A stretch of DNA of 64,000 nucleotides from Zobellia russellii (GTDB taxonomy: Bacteria > Bacteroidota > Bacteroidia > Flavobacteriales > Flavobacteriaceae): positions 1 through 64,000 of the forward strand of contig NZ_JACSOI010000006.1 of NCBI RefSeq assembly GCF_018728565.1, given 5' to 3'. Below, piece after piece: positions 44,803 to 53,651 of the stretch; positions within the stretch are counted from its first letter, which is position 1, and each line of letters starts with the position of its first letter. Under the pieces are notes generated by a model that ran no database searches, was not told the DNA's origin, and worked only from the letters and a program-made list of their open reading frames with translations. Position numbers and translations under genes: made by a program.

Positions 44803-46137
44803 TTATTGGGGAGCATCTACCAAGGCGCCTTGTTTTTTCAAAATCGCCCTTAATTCATCCGTATCGATATCGATAGGAGCACATCCTTTTTGCAATGCCA
44901 TTGACGAAGCCACACCTGCGGCCTCCCCCATTACCATACACTGCCCCATAGATCGCACACTACTTTGTGCAACATGGTTGGCCGAGAAGCATCGTCCCGC
45001 CACCAAAATATTACTACTTTCCAAAGGAACGAGGGTACGATATGGAATTCCCACCGTTTCCCCATTGGGAATATACTGCCAGCGAACGCCCTCTCCATCG
45101 TGATGGTCTTCCATTGGCGCACCGCAAAGTCCGATCTGGTCTTTGAACTTACGGGCCCCTAAGACGTCTTCGGCCGTCAGTCTATAATGCCCGTGTACCC
45201 TTCGGGTTTCACGAACCCCTATCTGAACCCCGAAAGTGGAGAGTTCCGACTTTTCATAGCCTGGAACATATTCCTTTAAAAACCGAATATACTCCAAAGC
45301 CTGCAATCGCCCTTCCATTTCGGCATCGGACCATAATTTCGGGTCAGCGGCATTGATAACATTTCCATTGACGTCTTTTTTGTAGGAAGACAAGCGGGTC
45401 ATAATGGTTGCCGTCATATGATCTACGGGTGTGATATGGTCGCTACCTTCCTTTCTCGGTAAATTAAACCGTCCCGTAGCGGCAGCTTTTTCCATTAAAG
45501 TATTGATTTCCGCCTTGGATATCGTTTTTCGTTTGACTAAATCTACATTGATCATTTTAAACGTGGTAGTCAAGGTCTGCGCCGGATCGATAGCCCCTGC
45601 CAATTCGTAAGGGATTCCGGCCTGATGGCAAATATCCGCATCACCGGAGGCATCGATCAGTTGTTTGCATTTGATATATTGGAGTCCGCTTTTTGTAGCC
45701 ACGACCAAACCGACGACCTTGTCGCCATCGGTTACCGTATCTTGTACCCAAGCGTTTAGCAGGATTTCGACCCCAGCGTTTTTGGCCAGTTGTTCCCATA
45801 CCACTTTGAGATATTCCGGATGGTAGGTAACCCCGGTACCCGCCCCGAAAGAATTCGGGCGTTCCAAATAGGCATTGTAGCCTGCCAAGCCTTTTACAAC
45901 ATCGTTGGCAATACCTCCCACGACTTTGGCCGAACGCTCCCCGGGTGTATAATACCCGTAAAACGTATCCAATACGGCCGTGCTGGTACCTCCCAAAAAG
46001 CCTAAGCGTTCCAATAATAATACCCTTACCCCTCTTCTACCTGCCGCTATGGCCGCAGGGCAACCTGCGGAGCCCGAGCCTACTACAATAAGGTCGTAAC
46101 TATCGGATATAGGCAATGATCTGTTGTATGTTTGCAT
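44803..46137 (-). CDS. FAD-dependent oxidoreductase (FAD_oxidored type)
   Basis: 444-residue flavoprotein. The dinucleotide fold is at the N-terminus: LIVVGSGSAGCPAA (GxGxxG at 20-25), Glu43 at the end of strand 2 (LLLERLGFLGGTST) and LIDASGDADICHQAG for the second FAD contact. Toward the end ILVAGRCFSANHVAQSS and MGQCMVMGEAAGVASS complete the pattern. It belongs to the family of predicted oxidases/dehydrogenases found in Bacteroidota and Planctomycetes carbohydrate loci, mostly uncharacterised. No signal peptide, so cytoplasmic. It starts 23 bases after the SDR stop and is followed by ROK after 11. Probable task: oxidising a sugar hydroxyl or a deoxy-sugar intermediate. Confidence 0.9.
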   Translation of the reverse strand: MQTYNRSLPISDSYDLIVVGSGSAGCPAAIAAGRRGVRVLLLERLGFLGGTSTAVLDTFYGYYTPGERSAKVVGGIANDVVKGLAGYNAYLERPNSFGAGTGVTYHPEYLKVVWEQLAKNAGVEILLNAWVQDTVTDGDKVVGLVVATKSGLQYIKCKQLIDASGDADICHQAGIPYELAGAIDPAQTLTTTFKMINVDLVKRKTISKAEINTLMEKAAATGRFNLPRKEGSDHITPVDHMTATIMTRLSSYKKDVNGNVINAADPKLWSDAEMEGRLQALEYIRFLKEYVPGYEKSELSTFGVQIGVRETRRVHGHYRLTAEDVLGARKFKDQIGLCGAPMEDHHDGEGVRWQYIPNGETVGIPYRTLVPLESSNILVAGRCFSANHVAQSSVRSMGQCMVMGEAAGVASSMALQKGCAPIDIDTDELRAILKKQGALVDAPQ

Positions 46138-46160
46138 AATTTTACTTCTCTTAATTTTGA

Positions 46161-46955
46161 TCAGGAAATACTCCAGCCTGCATCGACCTTTAGTACTTCC
46201 CCTGTAATAGATTTGCTTTGATTACCTAGAAGGAATATGGCGGACGAAGCCACGTCTTTGGCATCCATAACCCCTCCTTCAAGAGGTTGTTTCTCTTTCA
46301 TAAAGGCCGTAATGGCCTCGTCTTGGGTGGCCCTGGCACTCATTCGCGTCAATGCCAGTCCGGGGGCGATCGTATTTACGCGAATCTTGTTCAGCGCATA
46401 CTTTGATGCCATAGAGGTACTCATACTGATTATGGCCCCTTTGGCGGCGGCATACCCGATCGTACTGAAAAATTTCGGTTCGGGAGACAGCCCTAAAATG
46501 CTCGACATATTGAGAATACTTCCCCTCAGGCCATCTTTATCAGGGTCTTGAGCCAACATTTGCCGTACTACTTCCCGGCACATTCTATATTGGGTGGTTA
46601 CATTGGTCGTCATGGTAATGTTCCATCCTTCTTCCGTACACTCGTGTACCGGACCATCACCAAAACGTCGGCCACTAATTCCCGCAACATTGAAAAGTCC
46701 GTCTATACGTCCGTATTTTTCAATACAGGCCTTTACCAAGGCGGGGGCTACCTCTGGATCGACCAAATCGCCAACGATATAATCGGCATCAAGGCCATCT
46801 TTTCTTAGCTGATCTTGAAAGTCTTGGCAGCGCTCGGCATCACGTCCTATGTAAAATACCTTTGCCCCCTTTGCGAGGACCATCTTAATGGTTTCCGCTG
46901 CAATACCGGAAGAGCCTGTTATAATAAAAATCTTGTCTTTCATTTCTCGGGTCAT
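46161..46955 (-). CDS. SDR-family oxidoreductase with altered glycine motif
   Basis: 264-residue SDR. The cofactor loop reads ITGSSGIAAE: one residue shorter than the standard TGxxxGxG and with Ala19 in place of the last Gly, so cofactor binding may differ. Catalytic Ser151/152 (NMSSI), Tyr168 and Lys172 (YAAAK) are in place, and VAGISG replaces the usual NAG. GRDAERC after strand 2 suggests NADP. It ends with SITGEVLKVDAG. It lies between the FAD oxidoreductase and the SIS isomerase gene with gaps of 23 and 57 bases. Start could be Met5. Probably a sugar or polyol dehydrogenase. Confidence 0.9.
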   Translation of the reverse strand: MTREMKDKIFIITGSSGIAAETIKMVLAKGAKVFYIGRDAERCQDFQDQLRKDGLDADYIVGDLVDPEVAPALVKACIEKYGRIDGLFNVAGISGRRFGDGPVHECTEEGWNITMTTNVTTQYRMCREVVRQMLAQDPDKDGLRGSILNMSSILGLSPEPKFFSTIGYAAAKGAIISMSTSMASKYALNKIRVNTIAPGLALTRMSARATQDEAITAFMKEKQPLEGGVMDAKDVASSAIFLLGNQSKSITGEVLKVDAGWSIS

Positions 46956-47012
46956 TGTGCCATTTGTGCACAGTGCATTCAGTTTTTCTCAAATGGCCGG
47001 GCCACCCGAGGG

Positions 47013-47819
47013 TTATTGAATCGGTTGTACGCGGTTGGGGTTATGGCTGGCAAGGGCATATCGCTTTCTTTGATCATCTAACCATTCATCATAATTGTCG
47101 GTAGTATCGGCGATATGCATATTCCGCAACACATAGTGTTTTACCCCTCTCTTATCCAGCTCCTTAATGGTCAATTCATTTAGGCTTTGTGTTACCGAAA
47201 TGGCACCTACCGTAGACAGGGGACATACATTATAGCGATCCGTTTTACCTTGAAACTCAACCGACAGGTCACCGTTGGGCATGGAGTTATCAATAAAATA
47301 GCCATTGGGGTTCTCTTCCAGAATATGGATCAGGTTCTTACCCCCGCTATGGCGTGGCGTAATCTTGGCCGATTGGGTCGCGCTGGCAATACCTATAATT
47401 TTTAGACCCGGATATTGCTTACTAAACTCGGCGGCCATGTCAACCGCGGCAGGGGTCGTGCCCGTAGCGGTAATCACTACAAGCACATCTTTAGGGCCGA
47501 AGTGGATTTCCTTTAAAAGTATCTTTCCTATGCCCTCAACTTTTTCGTAAAACTGGTCTACCCGAATACCATTGGCCCCGGTGACGTCATTAAAAGTAGT
47601 AATGGCATCGGACAATATGGGCTTAAAGCCCGTAAGTGCCCCCATACGTATGACCGTCTCCTCTACGGACTGACGGGAGTGCCCATTTGCATATAAATGC
47701 ACCAAACCTCCACTTTCTATAGCGTCGGCGTAAAATCCGGCTACCTGTTTTAATAGTTTTTCTTGTTTTTTTAGACCTTCCTTCACTATATCTAGTTGAT
47801 CTGGAAATGTTAGGCTCAT
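47013..47819 (-). CDS. SIS-domain sugar isomerase family protein (UPF0309-like)
   Basis: 268-residue protein with one SIS (sugar isomerase) fold: LVHLYANGHSRQSVEETVIRMG, VLVVITATGTTPAAVDMAAEF and IIGIASATQSA give the phosphosugar-binding pattern. The C-terminal part (NVCPLSTVGAISVTQSLNEL) matches the UPF0309-type sugar isomerase group. It should act on a phosphorylated sugar, for example in isomerisation, deamination or deglycation. It is the first enzyme gene after the GntR regulator (7-base gap), so expression is under that regulator. The ROK kinase encoded downstream could supply the phosphosugar. Confidence 0.85.
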   Translation of the reverse strand: MSLTFPDQLDIVKEGLKKQEKLLKQVAGFYADAIESGGLVHLYANGHSRQSVEETVIRMGALTGFKPILSDAITTFNDVTGANGIRVDQFYEKVEGIGKILLKEIHFGPKDVLVVITATGTTPAAVDMAAEFSKQYPGLKIIGIASATQSAKITPRHSGGKNLIHILEENPNGYFIDNSMPNGDLSVEFQGKTDRYNVCPLSTVGAISVTQSLNELTIKELDKRGVKHYVLRNMHIADTTDNYDEWLDDQRKRYALASHNPNRVQPIQ

Positions 47820-47826
47820 AGTATCT

Positions 47827-48579
47827 TTATTCGGTTAATAAGTTTCGTAATATTTCGGTGTCTACCGTTTTGTTGATTTGTCTGGAACGGTAAACGTAAG
47901 AATCGGCCGCAGCAATGATGCAAGACGACTCATAAGGCGTATCATCTTGCAGATACGATGTTCTTTCGATAACCAAAACAATGGGCGATTTTAGTTTTAA
48001 GATATTGATCTCATAAGCGGTAGCCTCCCTAGCATATACTTCCTCATCGGCCGAAACACCGATAAGTCCATAATTCTCTTTCAAATAGGTATAGATCGAT
48101 TCCTCAAGTTTTATTTCTTCGTTAAACCCAGGCACCAAGTGCATTGGCATTTCATTGTACATTAAACAAATAGGCCTATTATCAATCAATCGGAGCCGTT
48201 CTACATAAACGGTTTTCTGACGGGCCTTTAAACCTAGAACTGCCGCAACCTTATGGGTCGGAGCCTTTTTTTCTATTTTCGTCCAAGCCGTACTCGGTAC
48301 CTTCCCCTGACCGATTATAGAGTCCGTCCAACTCGATACGCCCACATGGCTATCGACAATTTGGGGCTTCTTGACGGTTGTGCCCTTTCCTGCCTTAGAT
48401 TCTACGTAGCCCATAGCTTCCAATTCCTTAATGGCCCTTTTGACCGTAATCAAACTAGTCTCCGTTTCTTTGGCGATTTCAGATTGGGTGGGAAGTAGAT
48501 CCCCTGGATTGAATTCCTTCTCTATCTTCTTTAAAAGGTAGTCGTAAACCTTATGATATAGTGGTATTTTATTCTTCAA
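47827..48579 (-). CDS. GntR-family (HutC/UTRA) transcriptional regulator, TTG start
   Basis: 250-residue repressor. The winged helix is at about 1-72 (IPLYHKVYDYLLKKIE, NPGDLLPTQSEIAKET, TVKRAIKELEAMGYVESKAG). A UTRA ligand domain is at about 95-240 (VYVERLRLIDNRPICLMYNE, YTYLKENYG, VLVIERTSYLQDDTPYE). The frame has no ATG or GTG between the upstream stop at 48625-48627 and this TTG. TTG carries AGGA five bases upstream and yields the canonical IPLYHKVY start, so TTG is the likely initiator. Two palindromes at 48578-48621 overlap that start. It heads the SIS-SDR-FAD-ROK transcript. UTRA domains bind phosphosugars or related acids, which suits this operon. Confidence 0.93.
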   Translation of the reverse strand: MKNKIPLYHKVYDYLLKKIEKEFNPGDLLPTQSEIAKETETSLITVKRAIKELEAMGYVESKAGKGTTVKKPQIVDSHVGVSSWTDSIIGQGKVPSTAWTKIEKKAPTHKVAAVLGLKARQKTVYVERLRLIDNRPICLMYNEMPMHLVPGFNEEIKLEESIYTYLKENYGLIGVSADEEVYAREATAYEINILKLKSPIVLVIERTSYLQDDTPYESSCIIAAADSYVYRSRQINKTVDTEILRNLLTE

Positions 48580-48621
48580 ATTCCTGAATTTAAATGTGTT
48601 TTTATCAAAATACCGGAATTT
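48578..48621. promoter_or_regulatory. Two tandem 14-bp palindromic operators over the GntR gene start
   Basis: AAATTCCTGAATTT (48578-48591) is a perfect 6+2+6 palindrome; AAATACCGGAATTT (48608-48621) has one mismatch. They are 30 bases apart start-to-start, about three helical turns, so two dimers would sit on the same DNA face. The first includes the AGGA ribosome-binding element and two bases of the TTG start codon. Autorepression by the GntR protein is the simplest reading. Confidence 0.65.
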
Positions 48622-48676
48622 ACGCTAAAAAATATAATAATATGATCTACCATGCCCTTCAATGTCTCCGTATTCA

Positions 48677-49333
48677 CTAGCAACTTAATTCGGTCGGTTC
48701 AATTTGGGCCAACTTGACCTTCGGCTTGGCCTTGTACCGTTTAGACACCACATCGATATCCCAATGCGCCTTGATGAATTTTAAGGCTGCCGTTATTTGG
48801 TTCTCCACGGTTTTGGGACTAACGTTCATTTCCTTGGCGATTTCTTTCACGGGAAGACCATTGAACCGACTCTGGATAAAGGTTTCCCTTCTCCTTTCCG
48901 GCATTTCGCCCACTAGGTTATTTAACCATTCCATCATAAAATTATATTCGATTTGGTTCTCCGTAGAAAAATCAAACCCGTGTATAATTTCCTTTGAATC
49001 AATATACTTACGCAAACGCTTCCTCTTATTGAACACCTTTTTTACCAAATTAAAGGCAATCGTAAAAATGTACGACTTAAAGGAACATTCCAATTTTAAC
49101 GATTCACGCTTCTCCCAAACTTTTACAAAAACGTCTTGCACTACTCCCTCCGCCTCGATTGGCGACTTTATATATCCCAAGGCGAAATAATAAAGTTTGT
49201 CGCCGTAAATCTCAAACAACTTGGCATAAGACAAGGCACACCCCAATTTTACCTTCCCTACCAATAAGCGATCCGGAGTATCTGTATGTACAGCCTCTAA
49301 TTGTTTTGTCGGAAGGGTTTGGGTTGCTGGCAT
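48677..49333 (-). CDS. ECF-type RNA polymerase sigma factor, second orphan paralogue
   Basis: 218-residue ECF sigma. Region 2: LFEIYGDKLYYFALGYIKS, AEGVVQDVFVKVWEKRE, ECSFKSYIFTIAFNLVKK. Region 4: ERRRETFIQSRFNGLPVKEI, SPKTVENQITAALKFIKA. It has a 20-residue N-terminal and a 20-residue C-terminal extension compared with its close paralogue at 14829. No FecR or STN-SusC lies within 10 kb, so it also appears to lack a dedicated anti-sigma. An inverted repeat at 49352-49381 lies directly before its start. It separates the GntR operon from the sulfatase group. Confidence 0.95.
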   Translation of the reverse strand: MPATQTLPTKQLEAVHTDTPDRLLVGKVKLGCALSYAKLFEIYGDKLYYFALGYIKSPIEAEGVVQDVFVKVWEKRESLKLECSFKSYIFTIAFNLVKKVFNKRKRLRKYIDSKEIIHGFDFSTENQIEYNFMMEWLNNLVGEMPERRRETFIQSRFNGLPVKEIAKEMNVSPKTVENQITAALKFIKAHWDIDVVSKRYKAKPKVKLAQIEPTELSC

Positions 49334-49351
49334 TGCTTTTATTATTATTTA

Positions 49352-49381
49352 CTCAAATATTATAATAATATATTATTTGAG
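49352..49381. promoter_or_regulatory. 30-bp dyad upstream of the orphan sigma gene
   Basis: CTCAAATA (49352-49359) and TATTTGAG (49374-49381) are perfect inverted arms with a 14-base AT-only spacer, 19-48 bases upstream of the sigma ATG. That is the promoter position, so it could be a regulator site overlapping the promoter. Confidence 0.4.
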
Positions 49382-49648
49382 CAAATAAAAAATGAACTTT
49401 TATTAAAAAATAAGCTCAACATCTGTTAAAACAACAAAATTACCTCTTCAAAAATGAACAATTGTAAAAACGAGGTAATGACAGCCTAGCAAAAAGCGCC
49501 CGTAACCTTACCCAAGAGCGCTTGTCTGAAACTTGCATTCGGCCCGGCCCAAAACGCAAACGTCGTTCAAGGAGGTGTCGGATACAGGTATGCGGTATAG
49601 GGGCTTATTCTAAAGTTACGGCCATGCAAATATGCTAGTTTGACCTAT
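49382..49648. other. Gap between sulfatase and sigma genes
   Basis: Together with the dyad region, this 315-base gap (49334-49648) holds no credible coding frame and no clear terminator for the sulfatase. The sequence around 49490-49600 is less AT-rich but without recognisable structure. Confidence 0.45.
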
Positions 49649-51268
49649 TTATTCGTCATTCCAATGGCGGACTATAATCTCTTGTAAATGGGGATATTTA
49701 TCATCTTCTTCATTCAGTTCTTTTCTCGTGCTTTTCAGCTCTGCCTTCATTTGTTGAATGATGTCTTGATATTTCGGATTTCCGTACGCGTTGACCAGTT
49801 CCCCGGGATCGTTTTTCAAATCGTAGAATTCCCATGCAGCGGGAGTAGGTTCCACTTTATTGGAATGTTCCTCATCATTCCAATACATAGAAAGGCTTCC
49901 TTCTTTTTCTAGGTTATGGTATCGTCCATAAAAAAAGATCAACTTGTAATTTTCACTCCGTAATCCGAAATGTGCAGGTATGTCGTGGTGGACCATCTGC
50001 ATCCAATAGCGATAATAGGTTGCGCTACGCCAGTCATCGGGCCGCTCCCCTTCCATAATAGGTTTTAGGCTTTTCCCTTGCATATAATCGGGAACCCTTC
50101 CCCCGGCCAGTTCAATCAAGGTAGGTGCAAAATCGGTGTTGTTGATCAGATAACTATTTCGTGAACCCGCTTTTATCTTTTCTGGATATCTCACGATAAA
50201 GGGCATATGTATCGATTCTTCATACATCCAACGTTTATCCTCAAAGTCGTGTTCACCCAGCATCATGCCTTGATCCGAGGTATAAACGATGATGGTATTT
50301 TCCCAAAGCCCTTCTTTTTTTAAATCCTCAAAAAAACGGCCCAAATTATCATCGACCCCTTTTACACAGCGCAGGTAGCGTTTTAAATACTCTTGGTAGG
50401 CGGCACTTGTTCGCTCTTTTTCCATAGGCAGACTCCCCGTCTTGTATATATCCACATAATTTCGGTTCGGGTGGCGACTCGAGATCGATGAACCGATAAC
50501 GTGTAGTAAACTATCATTTTTTCCCCGTGTAGCCTCAGAGCCCCAATGAGGTTGATCGTAGAGGCTTTGGGGCTCAGGTATTTTTACATCTTCAAGATAC
50601 GACGCATACTTAGGGTTAAACTCAAACATATCATGAGGTGCCTTAAAATGATACATTAGGAAAAAAGGTTTTTCGGGGTTCTTCCGATTATGCACCCAAT
50701 TCAAAGCTTGGTCGGTGACCACATCGGAACTATGTCCTTTGTATTGCACCGTATTATCGGGCCACTTTCCTTTATCTTTAGCCCTAAACTCTGGATCAAA
50801 ATATGTGCCCTGCAGAGGAAAGACCTTATAATAATCAAAGGCCTTAGGTTCTTGGTGCAAGTGCCATTTTCCGATCATGGCCGTTTCATAGCCCAGTTTT
50901 TTGATTTCTTGGGGGAGGTATTGTTTACTGGCGTCAAGTTCGTTCCACAGATCGAGAACACCGTTGGTCTGACTATACTGACCCGTAATGATCGAAGCTC
51001 GACTTGGCGTACAGATACTATTGGTCACAAAGCAATTTTCAAAAACCATACCCTCCTTCGCCAACGCATCTAGGTTTGGCGTAGCCCCCAGATCGGCCAA
51101 ACGACCTCCATATATTCCCGTTGCCCCGGCAGCATGGTCATCGGTCATGATAAAAATGATATTGGGTTTCTTTTTATCCTGCGCGACGGAAAGCTGAACC
51201 ATAAACAAGGTACAGATCACCCCTATACCCTTAAGCGTTAAAACAGAATTACGTTTAAATTTTACCAT
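49649..51268 (-). CDS. Family S1 sulfatase, secreted
   Basis: 539-residue sulfatase with a cleavable signal peptide (GVICTLFMVQLSVAQ, cleavage near residue 29). Metal-binding NIIFIMTDDHAAGA (36-49), formylglycine signature CTPSR (Cys86-Arg90), MIGKWHLHQE and VYTSDQGMMLGEHDFEDKRWMYEE are the standard S1 motifs. The GEHDFEDKRW variant is common among sulfatases acting on algal polysaccharides and iduronate-type substrates. It is encoded next to the unassigned glycosidase at 51289 (20-base gap) and so probably desulfates that enzyme's substrate or product. No sulfatase-maturation gene is in the window. Confidence 0.95.
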   Translation of the reverse strand: MVKFKRNSVLTLKGIGVICTLFMVQLSVAQDKKKPNIIFIMTDDHAAGATGIYGGRLADLGATPNLDALAKEGMVFENCFVTNSICTPSRASIITGQYSQTNGVLDLWNELDASKQYLPQEIKKLGYETAMIGKWHLHQEPKAFDYYKVFPLQGTYFDPEFRAKDKGKWPDNTVQYKGHSSDVVTDQALNWVHNRKNPEKPFFLMYHFKAPHDMFEFNPKYASYLEDVKIPEPQSLYDQPHWGSEATRGKNDSLLHVIGSSISSRHPNRNYVDIYKTGSLPMEKERTSAAYQEYLKRYLRCVKGVDDNLGRFFEDLKKEGLWENTIIVYTSDQGMMLGEHDFEDKRWMYEESIHMPFIVRYPEKIKAGSRNSYLINNTDFAPTLIELAGGRVPDYMQGKSLKPIMEGERPDDWRSATYYRYWMQMVHHDIPAHFGLRSENYKLIFFYGRYHNLEKEGSLSMYWNDEEHSNKVEPTPAAWEFYDLKNDPGELVNAYGNPKYQDIIQQMKAELKSTRKELNEEDDKYPHLQEIIVRHWNDE

Positions 51269-51288
51269 ATTTTAGATACTCCCTTTTT

Positions 51289-53556
51289 TTATATTTCAAT
51301 CTTGATCATAGCACAGCCCCGTTTGATGGGAGTTTCGATTTTCAGTTCCCCAGCTTTTACGCTTGTCTCTAGCACTGTTGGCTGTTCGTCTCCAGGATAA
51401 TAGGCTACCACCTTTAATCCTTCTTTCACCAACTCTTCTTTTCTTACGGTCACCTCAACAGCTTCCCCTTTGCCGGCATACATCACCGGAATGCTATACC
51501 CACCATTGGTCTTGAACAGATTTACCTTTGCTTCTCCCCTGGTAATAGCGATTACGTGTGGCTCGAACACCCATTTCTTTCCTCGCATTTGGTCGAACAA
51601 GGGGCCATAGTCCAAATACACCTTATCGGCCAGATCCGAAGGTCGCATGGAGTGGTCGTTCCCCGGAAACGGCGCCATGGGAAAAACGCCCATGTAAATG
51701 AATTTTTGAATTACCTGATCGGGATCGGGAAGCAATTGCTTGTCGGTACTCATCCAACCCAAGGTTGGCTTTTGGTTGCCCAAAAAGGCAATGGCATTCA
51801 AGGCGGAACCGGAATAGGTGAACTCATCAAAAATACCATCTACATATTTCAGCTGCTCAATACGTTTCACATGGTTGTTCACATAGATAACCTTATCGGC
51901 GTCGTGAAATATGGGATGCAGCTTTTCCATAATATCCATCCACGACATAAACAAAGACCCTACGGGTTGTCCGCCCATCCAACTTACCCCGTCATCGGTA
52001 CTATGGTTATAAAAGCGGGTCCAATCCATTCGGTCAATGCAAATTCCAAAGGAATCCGGTATTCCCTCGACCGTACGCTCGGCCTGTCCGACCAGAAACT
52101 TTTGATAGCTTTCAACACCGGGATCTAGGGCTATTGCCTTTTCCCAAGTAAAAAATGGATCTCCGGGCTTTACGCTATATATGTCTTTATCTAAAACGGC
52201 CTTCTGCTGTTTAGGGGCAAAAAGTATAGCATCGGCCAAGTTCTCGTAGAGGTAGTCGTTTGCATCTCGCCAAAGCGGTGTCTCTTTTGTCCGCGTAGAT
52301 TTTGGCCGTGGATATTCGATTTGCGTACCGAACTCCGTTACATTGAAGTAGCTCAGTACATAAAAACCGGCATCCTTCATCTTTTTGGCGTAGTTCTGCA
52401 TAATAGGCATTGAAGTGGTTTTTCGGGCCACTTTGCCCCTATTGCGAAAACGGACAAAACTTGACCATTCGGTGGTCTCATCGGCCGGAGGGGCGAACAT
52501 GCCCATATACGGAAAATCAAAAGAAGCCCTCCAATTTACCCTGAAAGCCATCTTCTTCATCTTTTCTACGTCAAATGAGACATCGCTATTGGAGTATGCG
52601 CCCGTACCTGCTATTTGATCCGCCAAGGGGTTGACGGGCTGAAAATAATTTTCATAACGGTTTACGACCCAGCCCAAACTACTGCGCCAATCGGCTTGGT
52701 GGGGAACGATATCCATAGCGAAGCCCAGCTCCTTCCCTTTTCCCAATCTGTGATTGTATCTTGAAAAAGTAAGCTCTCCCTCCTTAGTAGTCCGTACATT
52801 GATATCCAGTAAGGTATCTTCCGGCGAAAGCACCAAGCTGAGTCCTATATCATCTTTTTCCTCCCAAAAGCTTACCATGGGAATGGTTATTACATCTCCT
52901 TGAAACGGGCAATACAACAAGCCCGGATTTTGGTATTCATATCGTGGGGCCCCATAATGCCAAAGGCCATCGACCACATCTATAGGCTCCAATGGATCGG
53001 CCCAACTCATTAAATCATCTAGGTCACCTTCGCCAATAATGGCATTGGCTATCTCTTTATTATCCGTACCCCCTCCACTTAAATCACCTCTTGGATCGGC
53101 CCACGGGGCCCAAAATTTTACATTTTCGGAAGCCGGATAATTCAAGACGGTTTGAATGGGCGTAGACCAATTTTCCCCATCATCTTTGATCTGTATTTCC
53201 CAACGAATGCTATTTTCAGTTGCCCTAAAAGTTTCCGTGAGCTGAAACTTCTGTTTTGAGGTACTGTTCTCCATCGTTTTCAAGAATACGATCTCGTCAT
53301 CCGATTTCTTTTCCAACTGAACATCGGTCACTACGCATCCCTTGAGCAAAGAATGCCCTGCAAGCGCTTTTTCAACCTGCCCTTTTTCAAATATCGCCTT
53401 GCTTATTTCCCCTTCCGCATTAAATTCCAATGTCAGTCCGGAAGTATGTAGCGTCAATTCTTGGGGATTCTTATCTACACATGAAAACAATAGTATTCCA
53501 AAAGTCATCAATGCACATTTGCATATTGCCCTTAGTACTGCATCTGATTTTCCCAT
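51289..53556 (-). CDS. Putative TIM-barrel glycosidase lipoprotein, unassigned family
   Basis: 755-residue lipoprotein (LLFSC, Cys26). The N-terminal 300 residues are a beta-sandwich like those of clan-D glycosidases (LTLEFNAEGEISKAIF, LTETFRATENSIRWEI). Then a probable barrel: MKDAGFYVLSYFNVTEFG, FGICIDRMDWTRFYN (Asp508 or Asp511), VIYVNNHVKRIEQL, VDGIFDEFTYSG (Asp577/Glu578) and TLGWMSTDK. A beta-rich C-terminal domain closes it. Strand-end acids Asp508 and Glu578 are possible catalytic residues. I cannot name a CAZy family. Flanked by a sulfatase and a GH36-like enzyme, it is a good candidate for acting on a sulfated polysaccharide. Confidence 0.75.
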   Translation of the reverse strand: MGKSDAVLRAICKCALMTFGILLFSCVDKNPQELTLHTSGLTLEFNAEGEISKAIFEKGQVEKALAGHSLLKGCVVTDVQLEKKSDDEIVFLKTMENSTSKQKFQLTETFRATENSIRWEIQIKDDGENWSTPIQTVLNYPASENVKFWAPWADPRGDLSGGGTDNKEIANAIIGEGDLDDLMSWADPLEPIDVVDGLWHYGAPRYEYQNPGLLYCPFQGDVITIPMVSFWEEKDDIGLSLVLSPEDTLLDINVRTTKEGELTFSRYNHRLGKGKELGFAMDIVPHQADWRSSLGWVVNRYENYFQPVNPLADQIAGTGAYSNSDVSFDVEKMKKMAFRVNWRASFDFPYMGMFAPPADETTEWSSFVRFRNRGKVARKTTSMPIMQNYAKKMKDAGFYVLSYFNVTEFGTQIEYPRPKSTRTKETPLWRDANDYLYENLADAILFAPKQQKAVLDKDIYSVKPGDPFFTWEKAIALDPGVESYQKFLVGQAERTVEGIPDSFGICIDRMDWTRFYNHSTDDGVSWMGGQPVGSLFMSWMDIMEKLHPIFHDADKVIYVNNHVKRIEQLKYVDGIFDEFTYSGSALNAIAFLGNQKPTLGWMSTDKQLLPDPDQVIQKFIYMGVFPMAPFPGNDHSMRPSDLADKVYLDYGPLFDQMRGKKWVFEPHVIAITRGEAKVNLFKTNGGYSIPVMYAGKGEAVEVTVRKEELVKEGLKVVAYYPGDEQPTVLETSVKAGELKIETPIKRGCAMIKIEI

Positions 53557-53651
53557 AGTCTGTATACGTTTTTTTTAGGGAGGGAATCTTCCCCTCCTTT
53601 TATCGAAATCTACTTATGTTATAGTCTAGTCATTAAAGAACTCCTGCCTCT

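Noticed and set aside
51556-52128. 190-residue plus-strand frame
   Set aside because: Lies wholly opposite the 755-residue lipoprotein gene and lacks any recognisable domain.
53577-53604. GGAGGGAA / TTCCCCTCC stem as a terminator
   Set aside because: The stem has a bulge and the T-run follows only on the plus strand, where no gene ends.
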